15,244 bases of DNA, from positions 1-15,244 of the forward strand of contig DFDY01000042.1 in the NCBI GenBank assembly GCA_002368955.1, given 5' to 3'. Under the pieces are notes generated by a model. It saw only the letters and a program-made list of their open reading frames with translations. It was not told the DNA's origin and did not search any database. The position numbers and the translations under genes were made by a program. Source of the DNA: Bacteroidales bacterium UBA3816 (GTDB lineage: Bacteria; Bacteroidota; Bacteroidia; Bacteroidales; P3). Position 1 is the first letter of the stretch. Every line of letters starts with the position of its first letter. Positions 1 through 6,508 of this stretch are shown piece after piece.

Positions 1-470
1 AAATAAATAGAACACACCTTAAATAAGAGACCAACAAAGCCTATCGGCAACTGCTCTATATCTCACTTTGCATGATTAAAGGTAGCAATACTTGCCTATC
101 GAGTGAATAGAGGCAATCATGTTGGACAATGGTTGCCAATTATGAGTTCTGCGGAAGAGTACAGTTGGAAGTGGCTTTATTATACAGGAAAATTCATCCT
201 GAGTTGTATTGTTTCGTCTTAGTTGGCTTACTTTTCTTGCATTTGTCTTTCACAGTTCCAGGTGACAACTAATTACTCATGTCTTTATAAATTCCATCTT
301 TTTCTAATCGAGTAATCCGGTTTCTTTAAATATCTCTGTTGAAACAATTTTTCCACTTCATTTGGGGCGCAAAGATTTTTTTTTGAATGGCCACATGTAA
401 ATCCATTTTTTTTATGTAAATTTGCAACGTGAAAAAGTATGTACTTTTAAAAACAAACTAATCATTTATA
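1..470. other. A/T-rich intergenic region upstream of nadA, no convincing gene
   Basis: No recognisable gene is visible in these 470 bases, which are much richer in A/T than the rest of the window. One tiny open frame runs from an ATG at 142 to a TAG ending at 222 (26 codons, beginning MSSAEEYSWKW). The same frame is open back to about 76 without another good start, and it matches nothing I recognise. A weak interrupted inverted repeat (GGCAA/TTGCC arms, 112-119 and 130-137) lies nearby. The right end, from about 370, becomes T-rich and carries a candidate nadA promoter. The region may be a regulatory leader, a decayed gene, or the far end of an upstream gene outside the window. Confidence 0.5.
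417..424 (+). promoter_or_regulatory. Candidate Bacteroidota -7 promoter box for nadA
   Basis: TAAATTTG matches the Bacteroidota primary sigma factor -7 consensus TAnnTTTG. A TTTG at 382-385 is too far upstream to be a canonical -33 box (usual spacing about 19-21 bases), so only one half of the promoter is well supported. Transcription would start around 427-430, giving nadA a leader of about 40 nt, which is plausible. Confidence 0.45.
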
Positions 471-1433
471 ATGCCATCTGCTATCATGGACAATGAATTT
501 TTGAAGAGTGAGATACTCCGCCTGAAGAAGGAAAAAAATGCCGTCATATTGGGGCATTACTATCAGCGCGACGAGATACAGGACCTATCTGACTATATAG
601 GCGACAGTCTGTCTTTGGCCCAACGTGCGCAAGAATGCGACAATGATATAATTGTCTTTTGCGGTGTGCACTTCATGGCGGAGACTGCCAAGATTCTCAA
701 TCCCACCCGCAAAGTGCTGCTGCCCGACCTGGATGCCAGTTGTTCCTTGGCCGAGAGTTGCCCAGCTGAGGAATTTGCCAAGTTCAAGGCCGAGCATCCC
801 GACCACATGGTCATCAGTTATGTCAACTGCACTGCTGAAATCAAGGCACTCTCCGATCTCATTTGCACTTCGGGCAATGCCGAGAAACTGGTGCGAGCCC
901 TGCCCGAAGATCAAAAGATTATTTTTGCGCCCGACAAGAACCTTGGTGGTTATATCAATGCCGTCACTGGGAGGAACATGTTGCTTTGGAACGGTGTGTG
1001 TATGGTTCACGATGCCATGCAGGCCGAGGAGTATCTGAAACTGAAACAGGCCCATCCTGATGCAGCCATCATAGCCCATCCTGAGTGCAACAGTGCCTTG
1101 CTGCAGGTGGCCGACTTTGTGGGCAGCACCAAGGCCATGCTCACATATATTAAAAATTCTGGCAAGCAGCAATTCATCGTGGCCACCGAACCCGGCATCC
1201 TCTATGAAATGCGCAAGCAGAGCCCCGACAAAGAGTACCTCACCGTAACGGCTGACAAGGGGTGCAGTTGCAGCGACTGCTCATATATGAAACTGAACAC
1301 GCTGGAGAAATTGTACAAATGCCTGCGCGACGAGACACCTGAAATCACCATGCCTGAAGAGCTGATCGAAAAGGCCAAAAAGCCCATCTTGCGCATGCTC
1401 GACATGTCCAAACAATTGGGAATTATTAAATGA
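471..1433 (+). CDS. nadA: Quinolinate synthase NadA
   Basis: Cytoplasmic [4Fe-4S] enzyme that condenses iminoaspartate with dihydroxyacetone phosphate to quinolinate in de novo NAD synthesis. At 320 residues it has the compact family length. Visible family motifs are ILGHYYQ (26-32), FMAETAKILNP (68-78), DASCSLAESC (88-97), FAPDKNLGGYI (152-162), WNGVCMVHD (173-181), AHPEC (202-206) and a Cys-rich CSCSDC (265-270). By alignment from memory with E. coli NadA, the cluster ligands are C91, C177 and one Cys of the 265-270 group. The ATG at 471 is used; an in-frame ATG at 486 is an equally possible start, since no Shine-Dalgarno sequence decides between them. The stop overlaps the next start as ATGA. 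No nadB or nadC is visible, so the partner genes lie elsewhere. Confidence 0.97.
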   Translation: MPSAIMDNEFLKSEILRLKKEKNAVILGHYYQRDEIQDLSDYIGDSLSLAQRAQECDNDIIVFCGVHFMAETAKILNPTRKVLLPDLDASCSLAESCPAEEFAKFKAEHPDHMVISYVNCTAEIKALSDLICTSGNAEKLVRALPEDQKIIFAPDKNLGGYINAVTGRNMLLWNGVCMVHDAMQAEEYLKLKQAHPDAAIIAHPECNSALLQVADFVGSTKAMLTYIKNSGKQQFIVATEPGILYEMRKQSPDKEYLTVTADKGCSCSDCSYMKLNTLEKLYKCLRDETPEITMPEELIEKAKKPILRMLDMSKQLGIIK

Positions 1434-1993
1434 GGGGACAGCAAAAGGTTTACGATTACTTGGTGCAGTTAGGGGTCGGGTTCGACTATTACGAGCATCC
1501 GGCAGTACGCACCATTGAGGAATCGTCACACTATTATCGTGGTGAAGGCACCACGATGTGCAAGAACCTTTTCTTCCGCAACCACAAAGGCAACAGACAT
1601 TATCTGGTGGTGATGAATGCACGGCACCAAATGAATATCCATGACATCGAGTTGCGCCTGCATCAGGGGAAACTTTCCTTTGCTTCGCCGGAGCGCATGA
1701 TGAAATATTTGGGTGTGACGCCTGGCTCGGTGTCGCTGTTCAATTTGGTCAACGATGAGAATCATGAGGTGATACTTTTCGTGGACAATAGTCTGAAGCA
1801 GGCCGCGCACCTCAGTTTCCATCCGAACGACAACACCGCCTCGCTGGTGATAAGCAATGAGGGAATGATGAAATTCATCCATACCATTGGCAACCCCTAT
1901 GAGTTTCTAGACCTCTATGACGACGAGCCTCCGGTCCCCAGAAGGGTGGGGGAGAGGCCTGTTGATAAGGTGGGAAATATTGTTAATAACTAG
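1430..1993 (+). CDS. YbaK/ProX-type aminoacyl-tRNA deacylase (PrdX family)
   Basis: A free-standing editing domain related to the ProRS insertion domain; such proteins hydrolyse mischarged tRNA, typically Ala-tRNA(Pro), in the cytoplasm. The fold is recognised from HPAVRT (23-28), the conserved Lys in CKNLFFRN (44-51, K45), LSFAS (82-86), the GxxPGSVS loop GVTPGSVSLFNLVND (95-109) and HPNDNTAS (131-138). The domain reaches its natural end near residue 165. The remaining ~22 residues (EPPVPRRVGERPVDKVGN and on) look unlike the family and are encoded by a palindromic G/C-rich stretch, so they may be a late C-terminal addition. The start overlaps the nadA stop by 4 nt (ATGA), implying translational coupling. 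The exact tRNA substrate cannot be read from the sequence. Confidence 0.88.
   Translation: MRGQQKVYDYLVQLGVGFDYYEHPAVRTIEESSHYYRGEGTTMCKNLFFRNHKGNRHYLVVMNARHQMNIHDIELRLHQGKLSFASPERMMKYLGVTPGSVSLFNLVNDENHEVILFVDNSLKQAAHLSFHPNDNTASLVISNEGMMKFIHTIGNPYEFLDLYDDEPPVPRRVGERPVDKVGNIVNN
1927..1958. repeat. Palindromic G/C-rich segment inside the 3' end of the deacylase gene
   Basis: Outer arms GCCTC (1927-1931) and GAGGC (1954-1958) enclose a second small stem CCC-AGAA-GGG (1937-1946), so the segment can fold into a two-part hairpin. It is translated in frame as the odd tail of the upstream protein. The composition (CCCCAGAAGGGTGGGGGAGAGG) resembles dispersed G/C-rich intergenic repeats of some Bacteroidota, but only one copy is in the window, so repeat status is inferred. 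Confidence 0.35.
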
Positions 1994-2001
1994 AAAAATA
2001 A

Positions 2002-2880
2002 ATGTTTCACGTGAAACAACTAGAATATAGAGTACAAGCCCCTTGTGAGCTACTTCAGTTCCTCATGGAACAGATGCCCGACAGCAGCCGAACCAAAGTG
2101 AAAGAGCTGTTGGCGCACAACGTGTGTGTCGATGGCAGACGTGTCAGCCAGTTCAATTTCCCGTTGCAGCCCGGCATGGCTGTGACAATAGAAAAAGCAG
2201 GCTATAAAGAACGACTGAAACCGCGCGACCTAGACATTGTTTACGAGGACGATCACCTGCTGGTTATCAACAAGCACGAAGGTTTGCTTTCCTATAGCAA
2301 AAAGCCAACCGACCGCACGGTAATAACTGTCTTGAACCGCTATCTCCAGCTCACACATCAGAAGTGCAATGCCCATATAGTCCACAGGTTAGACCGTGAT
2401 ACCTCTGGTCTGATGGTGGTGTCTAAGTCGAAGCAGGTGTCGCAGAAATTCGAGGCCGACTGGAAAGGTTTGGTCACCGACCGCGCCTATGTGGCCGTGT
2501 GTTGGGGACAGTTGGAACCGCCAGAGGGAACCATCAAATCGTGGCTGACCGATGGCGAGTTCTGCGTGCTTTCTTCACCCACCGACAATGGGGGCAAACT
2601 GGCCATCACCCACTACCGAACAGTGAAGACCTCACGCCGATACTCCTTGCTTGAACTCAAGTTGGAAACCGGCCGCCGCAATCAGATCCGCGTGCACCTG
2701 CGTGAGGAGAAACACCCCGTTGTGCACGACCCCATGTATGGCTACAAAGATGATATTTCTCCCATTCCCCGACTGGCGTTGCACGCCTTCCGTCTTTGCT
2801 TTACCCACCCCGTCACCCACCGAAAGTTGAGATTTGAAACCCCCTATCCGACAACTTTTATGAAATTAATGGAACTATAG
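2002..2880 (+). CDS. RluA-family RNA pseudouridine synthase
   Basis: Converts specific uridines in rRNA and/or tRNA to pseudouridine. Residues about 13-65 look like an S4 RNA-binding domain (SSRTKVKELLAHNVCVDGR), followed by the catalytic domain. The signature HRLDRDTSGL (128-137) contains the catalytic Asp (D131), and ETGRRNQIRVHL (222-233) is the second conserved family motif. At 292 residues the length suits RluA/RluD-type enzymes. The ATG at 2002 lies within the parS palindrome, so the first six residues (MFHVKQ) are dictated by parS; the next in-frame Met (residue 22) would cut into the S4 domain, supporting the upstream start. It starts 8 nt after the upstream gene's stop. Which uridine it modifies cannot be told from sequence alone. 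Confidence 0.93.
   Translation: MFHVKQLEYRVQAPCELLQFLMEQMPDSSRTKVKELLAHNVCVDGRRVSQFNFPLQPGMAVTIEKAGYKERLKPRDLDIVYEDDHLLVINKHEGLLSYSKKPTDRTVITVLNRYLQLTHQKCNAHIVHRLDRDTSGLMVVSKSKQVSQKFEADWKGLVTDRAYVAVCWGQLEPPEGTIKSWLTDGEFCVLSSPTDNGGKLAITHYRTVKTSRRYSLLELKLETGRRNQIRVHLREEKHPVVHDPMYGYKDDISPIPRLALHAFRLCFTHPVTHRKLRFETPYPTTFMKLMEL
2003..2018. promoter_or_regulatory. parS centromere site (ParB binding)
   Basis: TGTTTCACGTGAAACA is a perfect 16-bp palindrome matching the conserved chromosomal parS consensus TGTTNCACGTGAAACA. It starts one base inside the ATG of the RluA-family gene (2002) and encodes the first residues MFHVKQ. ParB proteins load at such sites, spread as a CTP-dependent clamp and organise the origin region for segregation. 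No parA or parB gene and no second site is visible in the window. A match this exact is very unlikely by chance in 15 kb; ParB occupancy in this organism is inferred. Confidence 0.88.
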
Positions 2881-2934
2881 TCACAATAAAAAATGTACAC
2901 GCGCGTTATAGTTTAGTTTTAATAGGTTATTAAG

Positions 2935-3666
2935 ATGAAAAAAATACATATAGTCATAGTCCTCCTTTTGCTGAGCAGTTTCCCCACGGTGCTTCATGCG
3001 CAGTGGCTGCCTTTCTATCCGGGCATGGTCTATCCGAGCTGCTGTGCCACTGCCGACAGCATTCCGGACACCATCCGCCTGCCCAAGTGGGAGCCCCACT
3101 TGGCGGTCAGCACCGGTTTTCTGGGGACTAGCTTTGGCGACAACCGTCTTTACACTTCTGTGGCTCCCTCTCTCGTTTACCGCCCCAGCGACAAATGGAC
3201 TGTCGTGGGTGGTTTCCGCATCACTACCGACATGGGCCTCAACCCCAACTACAGCATTGGCTCCAGCCAGCGCAGCTTGGCCCCCTACCGAACCAATGGA
3301 GGCACGGGGTTGGCTTCGGGCTATGTGGAGGCGCAGTATCAGGTGAACGACAACTTTTGGTTGGCAGGTTCGGTATACCATATTGGCGGGAGCTATGCCC
3401 CTCTGTTTGGACCTCTCAACAGCGAGGCATTCAATGTCTCCGCCACCGCCATCTCTGCCGCTGCCGCCTTCCGCTTCAAGAACAACAACCTGCTCCACAT
3501 CTCCTTCACTTACGTCCGCGACCATGCGGGCACCATGCCCTATATGCTCTACGACACTTGGATGCATGCTGGAGGCTTTGGCCCATGGGGCATGTATGCC
3601 AGCCCTACCGACTACTACCGCATGGCTGCCCCCTACAGCCCTATGTTTTTTGGCGGATGGTATTGA
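2935..3666 (+). CDS. Secreted, probably outer-membrane protein of unknown family
   Basis: I do not recognise the family. The N-terminus is a clear signal peptide: MKK, a hydrophobic stretch (VIVLLLLSS), and a likely signal peptidase I cut after LHA at residue 22. The mature ~220 residues are rich in Gly, Tyr, Trp, Ser and Asn and show alternating segments that read like outer-membrane beta-strands (for example KWTVVGGFRI, YVEAQYQV, FWLAGSVYHIGG, LLHISFTYV). The protein ends in aromatic residues (FFGGWY). This suggests a small beta-barrel or surface protein. The C-terminus has no T9SS sorting domain. A weak TAnnTTTG-like box (TAGTTTTA, 2914-2921) precedes it, so it may be transcribed separately from the pseudouridine synthase gene 54 nt upstream. 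Confidence 0.75.
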   Translation: MKKIHIVIVLLLLSSFPTVLHAQWLPFYPGMVYPSCCATADSIPDTIRLPKWEPHLAVSTGFLGTSFGDNRLYTSVAPSLVYRPSDKWTVVGGFRITTDMGLNPNYSIGSSQRSLAPYRTNGGTGLASGYVEAQYQVNDNFWLAGSVYHIGGSYAPLFGPLNSEAFNVSATAISAAAAFRFKNNNLLHISFTYVRDHAGTMPYMLYDTWMHAGGFGPWGMYASPTDYYRMAAPYSPMFFGGWY

Positions 3667-3721
3667 TTAAGGCACTTGCAACAGTCAACGATAATTTTTA
3701 GAAAGAACACTTTATAAGAAA

Positions 3722-4333
3722 ATGGAATATAACACACAGCGAGAAAAAATTAAGATCACCGACTACGGGCGTAATATCTATAAGCTCATCGAATACACCA
3801 AGAATGTAGAAGACCGAGACAAACGTAACTTGATGGCCTCGGTCATTGTCGATATTATGTCGCAAATAAGCCCTGAGTCCAAGGATGTCCAGGATTACAA
3901 GCGTAAATATTGGGTGCATCTGATGATATTGTCCAACTGGGAACTGGATGTCGATGTTCCCTACGGCATCACGCGCGAAGAGACAGTAGAGTTTAAGCCC
4001 CATCCCATCAACTACAGCCAGGGCAAGGTCATTTATCGGCACTACGGTGCGGTGATGGAGAAGATGATTAGAAAAGTGGCCGAATATCCCGAGGGTGAGG
4101 AGCGCGACGAGCTGGTGCGTCTGATGGCCCATGCCATGAAGCGCGACTACCTGCTCTGGAACAGCGACAAAGTGGAGGACGCCTTGGTCACTTTCCAGCT
4201 GCAGAAGATTTCGGGCGACAAGTTGCAGGTGCCTGAAGACTTTGAGTATTTCGACTACCGCGAATATCTCAAAGGCACCGAGGATGAACGTCGTGCCAAC
4301 GGCACCCGCAAGAAAAAGAAAAAGAAAAAATAA
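3722..4333 (+). CDS. DUF4290 family protein
   Basis: A soluble protein of 203 residues belonging to a family largely confined to Bacteroidota and of unknown function. The N-terminus MEYNTQREKIKITDYGRNIY is typical of the family, as are the adjacent segments VEDRDKRN (30-37), KYWVHLMILS and ELDVDVPYGI. There is no signal peptide or membrane segment. It sits 28 nt upstream of murA, an arrangement I recall from other Bacteroidota, which hints at a link to cell envelope or cell cycle genes but proves nothing. The C-terminus ends in seven Lys codons in a nearly pure A/G tract (RKKKKKKK), an unusually basic tail that could bind nucleic acid or the ribosome, or simply vary between strains. Confidence 0.88.
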   Translation: MEYNTQREKIKITDYGRNIYKLIEYTKNVEDRDKRNLMASVIVDIMSQISPESKDVQDYKRKYWVHLMILSNWELDVDVPYGITREETVEFKPHPINYSQGKVIYRHYGAVMEKMIRKVAEYPEGEERDELVRLMAHAMKRDYLLWNSDKVEDALVTFQLQKISGDKLQVPEDFEYFDYREYLKGTEDERRANGTRKKKKKKK

Positions 4334-4361
4334 TAATACCAAACCCCAAGTTTAATCCCCT

Positions 4362-5687
4362 ATGTCGTCGTTTGAAATAACTGGTGGACACAAACTGCAC
4401 GGAGAAATTTTCCCCCAAGGTGCCAAAAACGAGGCGCTTCAGGTCCTCTGTGCCGTATTGCTCACCAGCGGCAAGGTGGTCATTGACAACATACCCGACA
4501 TCAGCGATGTCAACAAACTCATCGGCTTGCTCCAATTGCTGGGAGTGAAAGTCCGTCGTCTCAATGATGATACCCGTCTGCTGACCGACGGCCGCAGCTA
4601 TGAGTTTCAGGCCGACGAGGTCAACCTCGGTGTGCTCCATGGAGAGGAGTTTGCCAAGCAGGCTTCTGCCCTCCGGGGTTCCATCATGATAGTGGGTCCC
4701 TTGCTTTCGCGCTATGGACAGGCCTATGTGCCTCAGCCGGGGGGCGACAAGATTGGCCGCCGCCGTCTCGACACCCATTTCCTCGGTATGGAGAAACTGG
4801 GTGCACAGGTGGATTACCACCGTGGCGGCTATGAGGTCAAGGCCCAGAAACTCAAGGGCTGCTACATGCTGCTCGACGAGGCCTCTGTCACCGGCACCGC
4901 CAATATCATCATGGCTTCGGTGATGGCCTCCGGCACTACCACCATCATGAATGCAGCCTGCGAACCCTATATCTACCAGCTTTGCAAAATGCTCAACAGC
5001 ATGGGGGCAAAAATCAAAGGCGTAGGTTCCAATCTGCTCACCATCCGTGGGGTCAAGGAGCTTCATGGGTGCCAGCACCGCCTGTTGCCCGACATGATTG
5101 AGGTGGGTTCTTTCATCGGCATGGCAGCCATGACCCAGAGCGACCTCACCATCCGCAATGTGGGAATGCAGCATTTGGGGCTCATCCCACAGGTCTTCCG
5201 GCGGTTGGGCATAGAGGTGTGGCAGAAAGGCGACGACCTTTTCGTCCCCTCGCAGGAACATTATGAGATAGAGCGTTTCATGGATGGCTCCATCATGACC
5301 ATTGCCGATGCCCCATGGCCGGGCTTCACGCCCGACCTCATCAGCATCGCCCTGGTTGTGGCCACCCAGGCCAAGGGCAGCGTGCTCATCCACCAAAAAA
5401 TGTTCGAGAGCCGACTGTTTTTTGTTGACAAGCTCATCGACATGGGAGCCCAGATTATTCTCTGTGACCCCCACCGCGCCACCGTCATCGGCCTCAATCA
5501 GGAGCACCGCCTGCGTGGTGTCCGCATGTCGTCGCCCGACATCCGGGCGGGTGTGGCCCTGCTCATCGCGGCCCTCTCTGCCGACGGCAAGAGCCGTATT
5601 GACAATATAGAACAAATTGATCGCGGCTACCAGCACATAGACGAGCGTCTGCGTCAGCTGGATGCCAATATACGTAGAATTGATTAA
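4362..5687 (+). CDS. murA: UDP-N-acetylglucosamine 1-carboxyvinyltransferase MurA
   Basis: Catalyses the first committed step of peptidoglycan synthesis in the cytoplasm, transferring enolpyruvate from PEP to UDP-GlcNAc. At 441 residues it is slightly longer than E. coli MurA (about 419). Visible motifs are QGAKNEAL (19-26; K22 and N23 align with the substrate-binding pair), QPGGDKIGRRRLD (125-137), APWPGFTPD (317-325; D325 aligns with the catalytic Asp) and DIRAGVALLIA near the C-terminus. The residue equivalent to E. coli Cys115 is Asp (D129, codon 4746-4748), the natural fosfomycin-insensitive form. The ATG at 4362 follows an A/T-rich leader with no Shine-Dalgarno sequence. It lies between the DUF4290 gene and the phosphatase gene, 11 nt before the latter, so co-transcription is likely. 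Confidence 0.97.
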   Translation: MSSFEITGGHKLHGEIFPQGAKNEALQVLCAVLLTSGKVVIDNIPDISDVNKLIGLLQLLGVKVRRLNDDTRLLTDGRSYEFQADEVNLGVLHGEEFAKQASALRGSIMIVGPLLSRYGQAYVPQPGGDKIGRRRLDTHFLGMEKLGAQVDYHRGGYEVKAQKLKGCYMLLDEASVTGTANIIMASVMASGTTTIMNAACEPYIYQLCKMLNSMGAKIKGVGSNLLTIRGVKELHGCQHRLLPDMIEVGSFIGMAAMTQSDLTIRNVGMQHLGLIPQVFRRLGIEVWQKGDDLFVPSQEHYEIERFMDGSIMTIADAPWPGFTPDLISIALVVATQAKGSVLIHQKMFESRLFFVDKLIDMGAQIILCDPHRATVIGLNQEHRLRGVRMSSPDIRAGVALLIAALSADGKSRIDNIEQIDRGYQHIDERLRQLDANIRRID

Positions 5688-5698
5688 ATATTATTTAT

Positions 5699-6481
5699 AT
5701 GTTTGAATTTCTTAAACATAAGCCTAAGACGGCACAGCCCATTTTTGAAGTTCTAGGCAACGATATGCACTGCCACCTTTTGCCTCGGGTGGACGATGGA
5801 TCCAAGAGTGAGGAGGAGACTGCCACCTGCATGCGGGTCATGCGGGCTGCTGGTTTCGAAAAGATTTTCTGCACCCCTCACTATCAATATCCCCGTTTCC
5901 CCAATATCGAAGAGGATATTTTGGAGCGTTTCGACAACCTCAAGCTTGACCTTGCCGCCAATGGTGTCAAGGGCAACGATGTTCCCCAACTGGCCGGCAT
6001 AGCGGGTGAATATCGTATTGATTCAGGCTTTCAGCAGCGTTTAGATGCCAACAAGTTCCTCCTTATCGGGGGCAAATATCTCCTTGTAGAGCTCTCGCTT
6101 CACCAGCAGGTTATGGGTGTCGACCAGGTGCTCTTCGACCTCCAGATGAAAGGCTACGATATAATTCTGGCCCATCCCGAGCGTTACCCCTACTACAGCT
6201 CTTCCTCTCATGTGCTGGAACATTTCAAGGACATGGGTGTCTTCTTCCAAGTCAATATCCTTTCGTTGGGCGGTTTTTATGGCGAAGGCCCTCGTCGTAA
6301 AGCCTTCGAGATGCTGGACAACGGTTGGATTGAGTTCATGGGCACCGATATGCACAACACCCTTTATGCCCAAGCCCTCATCGACTGCACCCATGACAAG
6401 AAGATCGAGAAAGTGCTGACCTCCCACACTTTCCTCAACAAGTCACTCACCGACCCCACGGTCACTAACAAGAAATTGTAG
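5699..6481 (+). CDS. CpsB/YwqE-type PHP-domain phosphatase
   Basis: A 260-residue cytoplasmic metal-dependent phosphatase-like protein of the PHP superfamily; characterised relatives dephosphorylate tyrosine kinases that control capsule or exopolysaccharide export. PHP metal-binding motifs are present: DMHCHLLPRVDDG (22-34), CTPH (58-61), E104 in GEYRID, AHPERY (158-163) and GTDMHN (215-220). All the His/Asp/Glu positions expected of an active site are there. The start at 5699 is the only good ATG and lies 11 nt after murA. No BY-kinase or polysaccharide genes are in the window, so its partner kinase, if any, is encoded elsewhere. Phosphotyrosine as the substrate is inferred from the family. 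Confidence 0.88.
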   Translation: MFEFLKHKPKTAQPIFEVLGNDMHCHLLPRVDDGSKSEEETATCMRVMRAAGFEKIFCTPHYQYPRFPNIEEDILERFDNLKLDLAANGVKGNDVPQLAGIAGEYRIDSGFQQRLDANKFLLIGGKYLLVELSLHQQVMGVDQVLFDLQMKGYDIILAHPERYPYYSSSSHVLEHFKDMGVFFQVNILSLGGFYGEGPRRKAFEMLDNGWIEFMGTDMHNTLYAQALIDCTHDKKIEKVLTSHTFLNKSLTDPTVTNKKL

Positions 6482-6508
6482 TTCCATACTACTCAAAAAA
6501 CATCCATC

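Noticed and set aside
112..137. Interrupted inverted repeat GGCAA-t-CA ... TG-g-TTGCC
   Set aside because: The arms are short and interrupted, with no neighbouring gene or repeat to give them meaning.
142..222. A 26-codon open frame (MSSAEEYSWKW...) in the A/T-rich region before nadA
   Set aside because: It is very short, has no promoter box at a suitable distance and no recognised family. Open frames of this size are expected by chance. It is described under the intergenic entry only.
370..377. AATCTTTG on the minus strand, a near match to the Bacteroidota -7 box that could drive leftward transcription
   Set aside because: It is one base off the consensus, and no minus-strand gene is visible in 1-370 to be driven by it.
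2899..2906. ACGCGCGT palindrome upstream of the secreted-protein gene
   Set aside because: An 8-bp palindrome occurs readily by chance, and no known operator matches it.
3195..3701. Long open frames overlapping real genes in other frames, for example 3195-3701, 4269-5636 (minus), 9980-10834 (minus) and 13493-14668
   Set aside because: They are shadows of the G/C-rich genes, with low-complexity or unnatural composition, while the overlapping frame has clear family motifs or a signal peptide.
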